64,000 nucleotides of DNA from Rhizobium leguminosarum bv. trifolii WSM2297. Its GTDB lineage: Bacteria > Pseudomonadota > Alphaproteobacteria > Rhizobiales > Rhizobiaceae. Of the stretch, positions 16,281-24,884 are shown piece after piece. The notes beneath the pieces were generated by a model that searched no databases, was not told the DNA's origin, and saw only the letters and a list, made by a program, of their open reading frames with translations. The stretch is from positions 1,012,466 through 1,076,465 of the forward strand of contig NZ_JH719395.1 in assembly GCF_000271845.1 (NCBI RefSeq). The letters run 5' to 3'. The translations under genes and the position numbers were made by a program. Each line of letters starts with the position of its first letter. Within the stretch, counting starts at the first letter, position 1.

Positions 16281-17750
16281 TTAGCCCACCGAGCCCTCAA
16301 GCGAGATGCTGATCAGCTTCTGCGCCTCGACCGCGAATTCCATCGGCAGTTCCTGCAGGACTTCCTTGACGAAGCCGTTGACGATCAGCGCGATCGCTGC
16401 CTCGGTCGGGATGCCGCGCTGCAGGCAGTAGAACAGCTGGTCCTCGGAGATCTTCGAGGTCGTCGCTTCATGCTCGAACTGCGCCGTCGAATTCTTCGCC
16501 TCGATGTAGGGCACGGTATGGGCGCCGCACTTGTCGCCGATCAAGAGCGAATCGCACTGCGTGAAGTTGCGCGCGTTCGACGCCTTGCGGTGGGCCGAGA
16601 CCTGGCCGCGATAGGTGTTGTTGGACACACCGGCGGCTATGCCCTTGGAGACGATGCGGCTCGACGTGTTCTTGCCGAGATGGATCATCTTGGTACCGCT
16701 ATCGATCTGCTGATGGCCGTTCGATACGGCGATCGAGTAGAACTCGCCGCGGCTGTCGTCGCCGCGCAGGATGCAGGACGGATATTTCCAGGTGATCGCC
16801 GAGCCGGTTTCGACCTGCGTCCAGGAGATCTTCGAGCGGTCGCCGCGGCAATCGCCGCGCTTGGTCACGAAGTTATAGATGCCGCCCTTGCCTTCCTTAT
16901 CGCCCGGATACCAGTTCTGGACGGTGGAATATTTGATCTCGGCATCATCGAGCGCAACCAGTTCGACCACTGCGGCATGCAGCTGGTTTTCATCGCGCTG
17001 CGGCGCCGTGCAGCCTTCGAGGTAGGAGACGTAGGCGCCCTCTTCCGCAATGATCAGCGTGCGCTCGAACTGGCCGGTGCCCTTCTCATTGATGCGGAAA
17101 TAGGTGGATAGCTCCATCGGGCAGCGAACGCCCTTCGGCACGAAGACGAAGGAGCCGTCGGTGAAGACAGCCGAATTCAGCGTCGCGTAATAATTGTCCG
17201 AGGTCGGCACGACCGAGCCGAGATATTTCCGGACGAGATCGGGATACTCGCGGATCGCTTCCGAGATCGACATGAAGATCACGCCGGCCTTCTTCAGCTC
17301 CGCCTTGAAGGTGGTGACGACCGAAACGCTGTCGAAGACGGCGTCGACGGCGATCTTCGGCTTCTCGACGCCGGCAAGGATCTCCTGTTCGCGCAGCGGA
17401 ATGCCGAGCTTCTCATAGACCTTGAGCAGCTCCGGATCGACCTCGTCGAGCGACTTCGGCCCCGGCGTGCTCTTCGGCGCGGCGTAATAATAGATGTCGT
17501 TGAAATCGATCTTCGGATAATCGACGCGAGCCCAGGTCGGCTCCTCCAGCGTCAGCCAGCGCCGGTAGGCTTCCAGGCGCCATTCCAGCATCCACTCCGG
17601 CTCCTGCTTCTTGGCGGAGATGAAGCGGATAATATCCTCGGACAGGCCCTTCGGCGCCTTGTCCATTTCGATGACGGTCTCGAAACCGTATTTGTACTGG
17701 TCGACATCGATCAGGCGGACCTGGTCGATCGTTTCCTGCACGGCAGCCAT
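16281..17750 (-). CDS. sufB: SufB, Fe-S assembly scaffold protein
   Basis: 489-residue SufB. Family blocks are visible: [40 protein letters not shown], the [20 protein letters not shown] block with the conserved Cys and the C-terminal [15 protein letters not shown]. The ATG at 17750 has GGAG 6 nt upstream; the longer frame to 17882 is unsupported. It is the site of de novo [4Fe-4S] assembly together with SufC and SufD. It lies 167 bp downstream of the first desulfurase gene. Confidence 0.93.
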   Translation of the reverse strand: MAAVQETIDQVRLIDVDQYKYGFETVIEMDKAPKGLSEDIIRFISAKKQEPEWMLEWRLEAYRRWLTLEEPTWARVDYPKIDFNDIYYYAAPKSTPGPKSLDEVDPELLKVYEKLGIPLREQEILAGVEKPKIAVDAVFDSVSVVTTFKAELKKAGVIFMSISEAIREYPDLVRKYLGSVVPTSDNYYATLNSAVFTDGSFVFVPKGVRCPMELSTYFRINEKGTGQFERTLIIAEEGAYVSYLEGCTAPQRDENQLHAAVVELVALDDAEIKYSTVQNWYPGDKEGKGGIYNFVTKRGDCRGDRSKISWTQVETGSAITWKYPSCILRGDDSRGEFYSIAVSNGHQQIDSGTKMIHLGKNTSSRIVSKGIAAGVSNNTYRGQVSAHRKASNARNFTQCDSLLIGDKCGAHTVPYIEAKNSTAQFEHEATTSKISEDQLFYCLQRGIPTEAAIALIVNGFVKEVLQELPMEFAVEAQKLISISLEGSVG

Positions 17751-17799
17751 TTCGTTCTCCAATCTCGCCGGATACAAGGTCCGGCAGCTTGTAGCGTAT

Positions 17800-17845
17800 G
17801 GGCAATTGTCTTGCCCCTGATGCCGGACAATTCCTTGTCCTGATG
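17800..17845. promoter_or_regulatory. Tandem inverted repeats upstream of sufB
   Basis: GGGCAA-TTGTC-TTGCCC (17800-17816) and GGACAA-TTCC-TTGTCC (17825-17840) are two related inverted repeats, each followed by CTGATG, so they also form a 25-bp direct repeat. They lie 50-95 bp ahead of sufB in the gap after the first desulfurase gene. They could be a double operator of an internal promoter or paired mRNA hairpins. They match neither the IRO nor the ICE motif. Confidence 0.5.
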
Positions 17846-17917
17846 TAAGAGGCCAAAAGGGACTTTTCAGCCCGATTGGCAAGCAGAAATTTGCGTTTCC
17901 GCAAGTTTATGACGCGG

Positions 17918-19084
17918 TCAGGCCGCCTCGCCCGCCGACCTGCGACGACAGGCGATCTTCGCAAAAGCCGTTATCGCCCTGTCGATATCCTCTTCCGACG
18001 TCGAAAAGCCGAGCGAGATGCGGAGCGCCCCGAGCTTGGCGTCACGTCCCATCGCCGTCAGCACATGGCTTTCGCCGAGCCGTCCGGACGAGCAGGCCGA
18101 ACCGGCCGAAAGCGCCACCCCTTCGAGATCGAAAGCGATCTGCCCGGTTTCCGCCTTCAGCCCCGGCAGGGTGAAGAAAATCGTATTGGCGACGCGCTCA
18201 CCGCCCGCGCCGTGGATCATCACATCGGCGGCGGCCTGACGCATGCCGGTTTCCAGCCGCGCGCGCAACGCGCCGATTGCCGCATTGCGCGCCTCGAGTT
18301 CGTCGGCAGCCGCCTCCGCCGCCGCGCCGAAGCCGATCAGCGCCAGCGAATTCTGCGTCCCAGACCGGTGACCCCGCTCCTGCCCGCCGCCCTGGATCAG
18401 CGGCCGCGGCATCAGCGCCTCGCCGCGCGCAATCAGCGCGCCGGCGCCCTTCGGGCCGCCGATCTTGTGTGAGGAAACGATCACGAAATCGGCGCCGATC
18501 GTGCCGATATCGAGCCCGATGCGCCCCGCCGCCTGCACGGCATCGACGACGAAAAGCCCGCCATGGGTGTGAACGATCCTTGCCGCTGCCTCCACAGGCT
18601 GGACGATGCCGGTCTCGTTGTTGACGAGCATGATGGCGACCATCGGCAGGCCGGCGGCCTTGTCATGGGCATCGAGCAGAGTGGCGAGCGCATCCAGATC
18701 GACGATGCCGGCTTCCGTCACCGGAATCTCCGTCATCTTCTCCTTGGAGAAGCGGCCGCCTTCGCGCACCGCCGGATGCTCGATCGCCGAGAAATAGAGA
18801 TGGCCGAGCCGCAGCGGCGTCCGGCCCATGCGGAAATCCGGCGTTAGCACCAGATTGGCGGCCTCGGTGGCGCCGCTGGTGAAGACCACATTGCCGGCGT
18901 CGGTGCCGACGAGAGCCGCCACTTTGCGCCGTGCGCCTTCGATGGCAGCGCGGGCGGCACGGCCTTCGCCGTGAACAGAATTTGGATTGCCGAAGATGTC
19001 GATGGCGCGCATGATCGCCTCGCGTGCTGCAGGGTGCAGCGGCGCTGTGGCATTCCAGTCGAGATAAAGGCGTGGCGGCGCCAT
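17918..19084 (-). CDS. sufS2: Cysteine desulfurase, IscS/NifS type (first suf gene)
   Basis: Group I-like desulfurase of 388 residues starting MAPPRLYLDWNATAP. The PLP lysine is in SSHKIGGPKGAG near residue 200 and the mobile-loop cysteine in SAGSACSSGR near 330. HRSGTQN is conserved. In Agrobacterium and Rhizobium the operon is written sufS2-B-C-D-S1-X-A, which matches the order here. It is transcribed from the iron-regulated promoter at 19201-19250. Why two desulfurases are needed in one operon is not known to me. Confidence 0.9.
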   Translation of the reverse strand: MAPPRLYLDWNATAPLHPAAREAIMRAIDIFGNPNSVHGEGRAARAAIEGARRKVAALVGTDAGNVVFTSGATEAANLVLTPDFRMGRTPLRLGHLYFSAIEHPAVREGGRFSKEKMTEIPVTEAGIVDLDALATLLDAHDKAAGLPMVAIMLVNNETGIVQPVEAAARIVHTHGGLFVVDAVQAAGRIGLDIGTIGADFVIVSSHKIGGPKGAGALIARGEALMPRPLIQGGGQERGHRSGTQNSLALIGFGAAAEAAADELEARNAAIGALRARLETGMRQAAADVMIHGAGGERVANTIFFTLPGLKAETGQIAFDLEGVALSAGSACSSGRLGESHVLTAMGRDAKLGALRISLGFSTSEEDIDRAITAFAKIACRRRSAGEAA

Positions 19085-19200
19085 GATCTTTCAGTCCTGC
19101 GCTTGACGAGCTTGCTTCAGCACCCGCGGTTCATTTTTCTTGAAATTTCCGCCGGGCTTGCCTTATGACACATTCCACGAAGCGTGGATCGCCATGCAAG

Positions 19201-19250
19201 TTTCGAATTGTTCTAAACTGCGTTTTAGAAAAGCTGACAACACTAGTCAA
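19201..19250 (-). promoter_or_regulatory. suf promoter with ICE (Irr) and IRO (RirA) boxes
   Basis: On the minus strand, TTGACT (19250-19245), a 17-bp spacer and TAAAAC (19227-19222) form a promoter. TGA-N9-TCA (19235-19249), the IRO motif bound by RirA in R. leguminosarum, covers the -35 side. TTTCGAATTGTTCTAAA (19201-19217) matches the Irr ICE pattern TTTAGAA-N3-TTCTAAA at 13 of 14 fixed positions and covers the expected +1. The layout predicts repression by RirA under high iron and by Irr under low iron. The leader to sufS2 is about 130 nt. Confidence 0.75.
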
Positions 19251-19302
19251 GTCATGTTGTCGTCCAACGCCGCGCGAACGCGAAATAAAACCCGGAGTAC
19301 CA

Positions 19303-19980
19303 ATGCCCGAAGTCATTTTCAACGGCCCAGCCGGCCGTCTTGAAGGCCGCTACCAGCCCTCCAAGGAAAAAAGCGCGCCCATCGCCCTGATCCTGCATCC
19401 GCATCCGCAGTTCGGCGGCACGATGAACAATCAGATCGTCTACCAGCTCTTCTACATGTTCCAGAAGCGCGGGTTCACGACACTGCGCTTCAATTTTCGG
19501 GGCATTGGCCGCAGCCAGGGCGAATTCGACCACGGCGCCGGCGAACTCTCGGATGCCGCTTCTGCGCTCGACTGGGTGCAGAGCCTGCATCCCGATTCGA
19601 AGACCTGTTGGGTCGCCGGTTATTCCTTCGGTTCCTGGATCGGCATGCAGCTCCTGATGCGCCGGCCAGAGATCGAGGGCTTCATGTCGATCGCCCCGCA
19701 GCCGAATACCTACGACTTCTCCTTCCTGGCGCCCTGCCCCTCCTCCGGCCTGATCATCAACGGCGAGGCCGACAAGGTCGCACCGGAAAAGGATGTCAAT
19801 GGCCTGGTGGAAAAGCTGAAGACCCAGAAGGGCATCCTCATCACCCACCGCACCGTTTCCAACGCCAACCACTTCTTCAACGGCCAGGTGGAAACGCTGA
19901 TGGGTGAATGCGAGGATTATCTCGACCGCCGCCTGAACGGCGAGCTGGTGCCGGAGCCGGCCGCCAAGCGGATTCGCTGA
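19303..19980 (+). CDS. Alpha/beta hydrolase (dienelactone-hydrolase-like)
   Basis: 225-residue cytoplasmic hydrolase starting MPEVIFNGPAGRLEGRY, with GGAG before the ATG. The HPHPQFGGTMNN block near residue 30 and the nucleophile elbow AGYSFGSW near residue 106 identify the group of conserved alphaproteobacterial alpha/beta hydrolases. His in NANHFF is the probable third triad member. It diverges from the suf operon and shares its control region, so iron control of this gene is possible but unproven. Confidence 0.8.
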   Translation: MPEVIFNGPAGRLEGRYQPSKEKSAPIALILHPHPQFGGTMNNQIVYQLFYMFQKRGFTTLRFNFRGIGRSQGEFDHGAGELSDAASALDWVQSLHPDSKTCWVAGYSFGSWIGMQLLMRRPEIEGFMSIAPQPNTYDFSFLAPCPSSGLIINGEADKVAPEKDVNGLVEKLKTQKGILITHRTVSNANHFFNGQVETLMGECEDYLDRRLNGELVPEPAAKRIR

Positions 19981-20051
19981 CCTCATAACGCCGAATTTTA
20001 TCCCAAACGGCACGATCCCGGCCGTCTGGGCGATTGTGCCGGAACAGACCA

Positions 20052-20087
20052 CCTACCGTGTTGCAATATATATTGCAGTGCGGTAGG
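20052..20087. promoter_or_regulatory. 36-bp palindrome in acyltransferase leader
   Basis: A perfect 16-bp palindrome, TGCAATATATATTGCA (20062-20077), is flanked at both sides by 3 bp and then the complementary arms CCTACCG (20052-20058) and CGGTAGG (20081-20087). In RNA the 3-bp flanks can form G-U pairs, so the whole unit could fold. It ends 33 bp before the acyltransferase ATG. It could be an operator or a leader hairpin. Confidence 0.6.
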
Positions 20088-20120
20088 GTCCTCGCGATCC
20101 TAACTAAAGCGAGGTCCGCA

Positions 20121-21296
20121 ATGACCAAGTCGTTCGGGGAAGTCCTGGATAAGTATAGGGGTATCGGTCCGGGGTTCGACTTTCTTCGAATTGGGCTCGC
20201 CTTTTCTATCGTACTGACCCATTCCTTTTTGCTGACAAGGAATGATGCCTTCATCAGAGGCTCGATATTCTGGTTTACCGAATACGCTCTTGTTCCGATG
20301 TTTTTCGCCTTGAGCGGATTTCTCATCGCCGGCAGCGCCCAGCGTCTGAGCCTGCGGAATTTCCTGATCAACCGCGGCTTGCGCATCGTGCCGGCACTGG
20401 CCGTCGATATCGTCGTCTGTTCGCTGATCATCGGGCCGATCGTCACCATCGTCTACCACGCCGACTATTTTACCGATCCGCGGTTTTTCAAATATTTCCT
20501 GAATATCGTAGGCTGGATCCATTACGAGTTGCCCGGCGTCTTCCAGGATAACCCGAGCCAGCGAGTCAACGGCGCGCTCTGGACGGTTCCTTGGGAGATC
20601 TTCTGCTACATCATCATGTCGTTGCTGATGGTCACCGCCATCGTGAAGACACGGTACAAGCTGCTTGGCGTGACGATTGCCTACATCTTCATCGGCCTCG
20701 TCATCCAGAAGATGCCCTATCTGCTGCCCGGCTCGATCAAGCCGATCGCCCGTTTCCTGTTCATGAGCCGGGGCTCGCAGCTGATAACGGCGTTCATGAT
20801 GGGCATTGTCGCCTTTCAGTTCAAAGCGGTCATTCCGCATTCGCGCTGGATCTTCGCCGCCGCCTGCCTGGTTTGCGTCGTCGCCATTCTCACTCTCGAC
20901 AGCCGCGCGACCGAGTCGGTGCTCAACCGGCCGATCGTCATCACCTCGCTCGTTTACATCACCGTCTTCATCGGCCTGTCGGAAGTGCCCATTCCTGTTT
21001 TTTTCAGGAAGGGCGATTATTCCTACGGCGTCTACCTCTACCATGATCCGTTCTTGCAGATTTGGATCAGCTCGTTCCCGACGGTCTTTCTCTACCCAAA
21101 ATATGGTGCGTTGGCGCTCTATCTCGTCGGCCTGCCCTCGGCTCTCGCCGTCGCGGTGCTATCTTGGCATTTCATCGAGAAGCCGATCCTCGGCCTTCGC
21201 AAAAAGTTCTCGTTCATCGCTCAAGTCAGGGGCGTCGAGGATGGCAATCAGGCTGGGCGCGGATCTAATGTCCGGCCAGTCGCCGCAAAAAGTTAA
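20121..21296 (+). CDS. Acyltransferase 3 family membrane protein (OafA/ExoZ-like)
   Basis: 391-residue integral membrane acyltransferase, about ten hydrophobic helices. GFDFLRIGLAFSIVLTHSF at the N-terminus carries the family's membrane Arg/His motif, followed by MFFALSGFLIAGS and, near the end, SYGVYLYHDP and WHFIEKPIL. Such enzymes O-acetylate exopolysaccharide, lipopolysaccharide or Nod-factor-like glycans. GAGG precedes ATG 20121. A large palindrome lies in its leader. The last 32 bp overlap the tail of the GNAT gene on the other strand. Confidence 0.85.
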   Translation: MTKSFGEVLDKYRGIGPGFDFLRIGLAFSIVLTHSFLLTRNDAFIRGSIFWFTEYALVPMFFALSGFLIAGSAQRLSLRNFLINRGLRIVPALAVDIVVCSLIIGPIVTIVYHADYFTDPRFFKYFLNIVGWIHYELPGVFQDNPSQRVNGALWTVPWEIFCYIIMSLLMVTAIVKTRYKLLGVTIAYIFIGLVIQKMPYLLPGSIKPIARFLFMSRGSQLITAFMMGIVAFQFKAVIPHSRWIFAAACLVCVVAILTLDSRATESVLNRPIVITSLVYITVFIGLSEVPIPVFFRKGDYSYGVYLYHDPFLQIWISSFPTVFLYPKYGALALYLVGLPSALAVAVLSWHFIEKPILGLRKKFSFIAQVRGVEDGNQAGRGSNVRPVAAKS

Positions 21297-21819
21297 GCCC
21301 TGCCGGCCGCATATCGGCGGTGAGCTCGAAAGCCAAGCCAGGCATTCCATCGATCAGGATCGGCCCGCGTTCGCACATGCCGATCTTCCTAAGGACGCGT
21401 TGCGAGGCGGTGTTTTCGGGATGGGTGAAGGCAATGAAGCCTGAGGCAAACCGCCGGTCGAAGAACCAGTCGGTCAGCGCACCCGCCGCTTCCGTCGCAA
21501 GGCCCTTGCCCCACGCTTCCTCGCACAGGGAATAACCGAGTTCGAATTCTTCGCTCCTGAACCGCGAAATCCCGGCGCGGCCGATGAAGCTGCCGTCTTC
21601 GGCGATGAGCTTGTATTTGGTCGTGCCGTCGCGTGCCTGCTCCTCGAACCAGCCCTGCAGCCGCTCTTCGGCCTTCGCAAGGCTCCACGGCGCATTGCCG
21701 GAAAGATACCGGGTCGTCGCCATCGTCGAATGCAGCCGCTGCACCAGGGCTGCATCGCCCTCGTCCCACATGACGAAGGTCAGTCGCGGCGTCTTCAGGA
21801 TGCCCCGCTCGCTGGTCAT
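21265..21819 (-). CDS. GNAT acetyltransferase, RimJ/RimL-like
   Basis: 184-residue Acetyltransf_3-type GNAT. It starts with LKTPRLTF, has the acetyl-CoA-binding region [16 protein letters not shown] near residue 95 and the [13 protein letters not shown] helix near 135. It probably acetylates a protein N-terminus or small amine. Its ATG overlaps the anmK stop as ATGA, so it is coupled to anmK, suggesting a role with cell-wall sugar recycling only by association. Confidence 0.82.
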   Translation of the reverse strand: MTSERGILKTPRLTFVMWDEGDAALVQRLHSTMATTRYLSGNAPWSLAKAEERLQGWFEEQARDGTTKYKLIAEDGSFIGRAGISRFRSEEFELGYSLCEEAWGKGLATEAAGALTDWFFDRRFASGFIAFTHPENTASQRVLRKIGMCERGPILIDGMPGLAFELTADMRPAGLNFLRRLAGH

Positions 21820-22934
21820 GGCGTTGCGAGTACCCCACCGCCGACGGGAGCGCCGACGCCCGTCGTGCCGGGAAACGTCAATGGCAATCCGTCCAGCGAG
21901 CGCACAGCCAGATAGGCCCAGGCCTCGGCCTCCATCGCGTCGCCGTCGAAACCGGCCTGCTCTGCGGTCAAGACCGTCGATCCCAGCGCTTTTGCCATGG
22001 CCGAAAACTCCGCCATCAGAGTGGCGTTCAGCCGCCCGCCGCCGCAGACGATATAGGTCGACGGCGTCTCAGGCAGGAAACCGGCGGATTTGACGATCGC
22101 GGCGGCAGCGACATGCGCCAGCGTCCGGGCGCCGTCCTCAAGGCTCGCCTCCTCCGGTCCAAGCGGCGCGAAATCGCCGCGGTCGAGTGAACGGCGAACA
22201 TTGCCGCGGAAGAACGGGCTGGCGAGATACCGTTCCGCCAGATCGGCCACGACCTTGCCGCGCCCGGCGATTTCGCCGCCGGGATCGTAGGTTCTGCCGG
22301 TCTGCATCTCGACCCACTGGTCGATCAGCGTATTGCCCGGCCCGCTGTCGAAGGCCGATAGCCGCCCGTCGGTGCCGATGAAGGTCAGATTGGAAATGCC
22401 GCCGATATTGACGAAACAGACCGCCTGTCCCGCCTGCTGGAATTTTCCGGCAAGGGCTGCGTGATAGGACGGCACCAGCGGTGCGCCCTGGCCGCCATGA
22501 ACCATATCGTTGGCGCGCATATCGTAGACCACCGGCAGACCGGTTCTACTGGCGAGTTGCTGCCCATCGCCGATCTGCATCGTCAATCCCTCATCAGGGC
22601 GATGAAGCACCGTCTGGCCATGGAAGCCGAGAACGTCGACGGCATCGGCAGAAATCTCGAAACGTTCCCGGAATGCCGTAACGGCAGTTGCATGCCGCTC
22701 GGTCAGTTCTCGCTCGATATCGCGAAGTTCGGCGGGCCGCTCTTTCCGGTCGCGCAGCGGCCGCGCCAGTTCCAGCGCCCGTTTCAGCCGCCCACGAAAA
22801 TCGGCCTCATAGGGCACGCCCATGAACGGCCCGCGTTCGATGAAGCCGCGGCCGTCGGTCCTGATCAGCGCAACGTCGATTCCATCCATCGACGTGCCGC
22901 TCATCAGGCCGATCGCAGTCCTGATGACATCCAT
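21816..22934 (-). CDS. anmK: Anhydro-N-acetylmuramic acid kinase
   Basis: 372-residue AnmK from ATG 22934. The N-terminal [16 protein letters not shown] phosphate-binding block (residues 9-24), the central [14 protein letters not shown] and [11 protein letters not shown] blocks and C-terminal CGGGRLN are all family hallmarks. It hydrolyses and phosphorylates anhydroMurNAc to MurNAc-6-P in peptidoglycan recycling. It is divergent from tyrS, a conserved pairing in alphaproteobacteria. The frame continues to 23117 but overlaps the tyrS start. Confidence 0.92.
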   Translation of the reverse strand: MDVIRTAIGLMSGTSMDGIDVALIRTDGRGFIERGPFMGVPYEADFRGRLKRALELARPLRDRKERPAELRDIERELTERHATAVTAFRERFEISADAVDVLGFHGQTVLHRPDEGLTMQIGDGQQLASRTGLPVVYDMRANDMVHGGQGAPLVPSYHAALAGKFQQAGQAVCFVNIGGISNLTFIGTDGRLSAFDSGPGNTLIDQWVEMQTGRTYDPGGEIAGRGKVVADLAERYLASPFFRGNVRRSLDRGDFAPLGPEEASLEDGARTLAHVAAAAIVKSAGFLPETPSTYIVCGGGRLNATLMAEFSAMAKALGSTVLTAEQAGFDGDAMEAEAWAYLAVRSLDGLPLTFPGTTGVGAPVGGGVLATP

Positions 22935-23064
22935 GAGACTTGTCTCCCGTGCGATTCCCGGATGCACTTTGATAAAAACAGTGCTAAACGCGCCGCGACA
23001 GATCAACAACAACGAACTTGCGCGAGCCCCAAAGGTCGAGCGCAAACACCAAGAGACGAAGGCC

Positions 23065-24321
23065 ATGTCCGAGTTCAAGTCCGATTTCCTCCGCACGCTG
23101 AAAGAGCGCGGCTTCATTCATCAGATCTCTGATGAAAGCGGCCTCGACGATCTGTTCGCCAAGGAAACCGTGACTGCTTATATTGGCTTCGATCCGACGG
23201 CGCCCAGCCTGCATGCCGGCTCACTGATCCAGATCATGATGCTGCACTGGATGCAGAAAACCGGTCATCGCGCCATCTCGCTGATGGGCGGCGGCACCGG
23301 TATGGTCGGGGACCCCTCCTTCAAGGAAGAAGCGCGCCAGCTCATGACGGTGGATACGATCGAAGGTAACATCGCCTCGATCAAGCGCGTCTTCTCCAAT
23401 TATCTGAACTACGGCGACGGTCCCAAGGACGCGCTGATGATCAACAACGCCGAATGGCTGCGCTCGCTGAATTACCTGGAGTTCCTGCGCGATGTCGGCA
23501 AGCACTTCTCGGTCAATCGCATGTTGTCCTTCGACAGCGTCAAGACGCGTCTCGACCGCGAACAGTCCCTGTCTTTCCTGGAATTCAACTACATGATCCT
23601 CCAGGCCTATGACTTCGTCGAGCTTGCCAAGCGCTATGATTGCCGCCTGCAGATGGGCGGTTCGGACCAGTGGGGCAATATCGTCAACGGTATCGATCTC
23701 GGTCACCGCATGGGGACTCCGCAGCTCTATGCATTGACATCGCCGCTGCTGACCACATCGTCGGGCGCCAAGATGGGCAAGTCGGCGACCGGCGCCATCT
23801 GGCTGAATGCCGACATGCTCTCGGCCTACGATTTCTGGCAATACTGGCGCAACACCGAGGACGCCGATGTCCAGCGCTTCCTGAAGCTCTACACGACGCT
23901 GCCGATGGATGAAATCGCTCGTCTTTCGGCGCTCGGGGGATCTGAGATCAACGAGGTTAAGAAGATCCTTGCGACCGAGGTGACGGCGATCCTGCACGGC
24001 CGCGAAGCCGCTGAACGGGCCGCCGAAACGGCGCGCAAGACCTTCGAGGAAGGCGGCCTCTCGGAAAACCTGCCGTCGGTCGACGTGCCCGCTTCCGAAC
24101 TCGACGCTGGCATGGGCCTGCTGTCGCTGATCGTTCGTGCTGGCCTTGCCTCGTCGAATGGCGAAGCTCGCCGTCACGTCCAGGGCGGCGCGGTGCGCAT
24201 CAACGACGAAGCGGTCAGCGACGAGCGCCGCATGATCGGCAGCAACGAAATCACCGCGGACGGTGTCATCAAGCTCTCACTGGGCAAGAAGAAGCACATC
24301 CTGATCCGCCGCGCCGCGTAA
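23065..24321 (+). CDS. tyrS: Tyrosyl-tRNA synthetase
   Basis: 418-residue class I aminoacyl-tRNA synthetase. The HIGH-like motif is HAGSL near residue 50, [11 protein letters not shown] near 195, and the KMSKS equivalent is KMGKS near 236. A C-terminal S4 RNA-binding domain carries [13 protein letters not shown] near 370-385. ATG 23065 is the only start giving the normal N-terminus; the frame extends to 22822 over the anmK promoter region. Ends at a strong terminator. Confidence 0.95.
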   Translation: MSEFKSDFLRTLKERGFIHQISDESGLDDLFAKETVTAYIGFDPTAPSLHAGSLIQIMMLHWMQKTGHRAISLMGGGTGMVGDPSFKEEARQLMTVDTIEGNIASIKRVFSNYLNYGDGPKDALMINNAEWLRSLNYLEFLRDVGKHFSVNRMLSFDSVKTRLDREQSLSFLEFNYMILQAYDFVELAKRYDCRLQMGGSDQWGNIVNGIDLGHRMGTPQLYALTSPLLTTSSGAKMGKSATGAIWLNADMLSAYDFWQYWRNTEDADVQRFLKLYTTLPMDEIARLSALGGSEINEVKKILATEVTAILHGREAAERAAETARKTFEEGGLSENLPSVDVPASELDAGMGLLSLIVRAGLASSNGEARRHVQGGAVRINDEAVSDERRMIGSNEITADGVIKLSLGKKKHILIRRAA

Positions 24322-24346
24322 GCGGCTTCAAATCCGAATGGATATC

Positions 24347-24375
24347 AAAGCCGGCGTCAGCGCCGGCTTTTCTTT
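24347..24375 (+). terminator. Rho-independent terminator of tyrS
   Basis: AAAGCCGGCG (24347-24356), loop TCAG, then CGCCGGCTTT followed by TCTTT. A 10-bp GC-rich stem with a T-rich tail 25 bp after the tyrS stop. Confidence 0.9.
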
Positions 24376-24403
24376 GCCCGACTCCTGAGTTGGAGCGCAT
24401 CCC

Positions 24404-24688
24404 TCACTCAACTCCAGGCTGAGACGTCGCGTCCGATCGTTCGGCCTCGCGGAAAACATAGGGTGGCGGATTGACGTCTGGGGCGGGCGTCACGCGTGAC
24501 CACCACCTGATCGAGAAGGTCGGCGGAGTCACGGTCGCATCAAGAGGAACCGTCAGCACATGGGCGGAACGGAGGAGCTCCGGCGGCCTCAACCGCCCGC
24601 TCTTTTCTGCGGCATATGAAGCAGCGCCGCCAGCGGCAGCGGCGATCATTGCGGCCGGTATGAAAGAGACTGTCCAAGCGCACTGCAT
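24404..24688 (-). CDS. Small hypothetical protein
   Basis: 94-residue protein in the tyrS-GH13 gap. The ATG at 24688 has GGAGG 5 nt upstream, which is the main evidence that it is real. The N-terminus, MQCAWTVSFIPAAMIAAAAG, is hydrophobic and could be a signal or membrane segment; the rest is Pro/Arg-rich with no recognised domain. Codon use is normal for the window. I do not recognise the family. Elsewhere 24376-24403 and 24689-24884 show nothing further. Confidence 0.5.
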   Translation of the reverse strand: MQCAWTVSFIPAAMIAAAAGGAASYAAEKSGRLRPPELLRSAHVLTVPLDATVTPPTFSIRWWSRVTPAPDVNPPPYVFREAERSDATSQPGVE

Positions 24689-24884
24689 GGCATCCTCCGA
24701 CATTGCCCGGCGTTATCAACTGGCCGGGGTCCACATTACATCAGAGTTCTCTAAAATAATCAAAGGATCAATGTCCGCCTTGTGCGGATAGGTCGGCACC
24801 AGCCAGCAGGACGCGCAACAATCGTTACCTGTCGGAACCTTTTCCGTCCGCCGGGATTTGCGACCAGATTGGATTGGAGCGGCT

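Noticed and set aside
16118..16300. 60-codon minus-strand frame across the palindromic element
   Set aside because: Composed of repeat sequence and lacks a ribosome site; dispersed repeats often give such frames.
19211..19230. TTCTAAA-N6-TTTAGAA inverted repeat as a second Irr box
   Set aside because: The arm order is opposite to the ICE consensus; the overlapping 19201-19217 match has the right order, so only that one is called.
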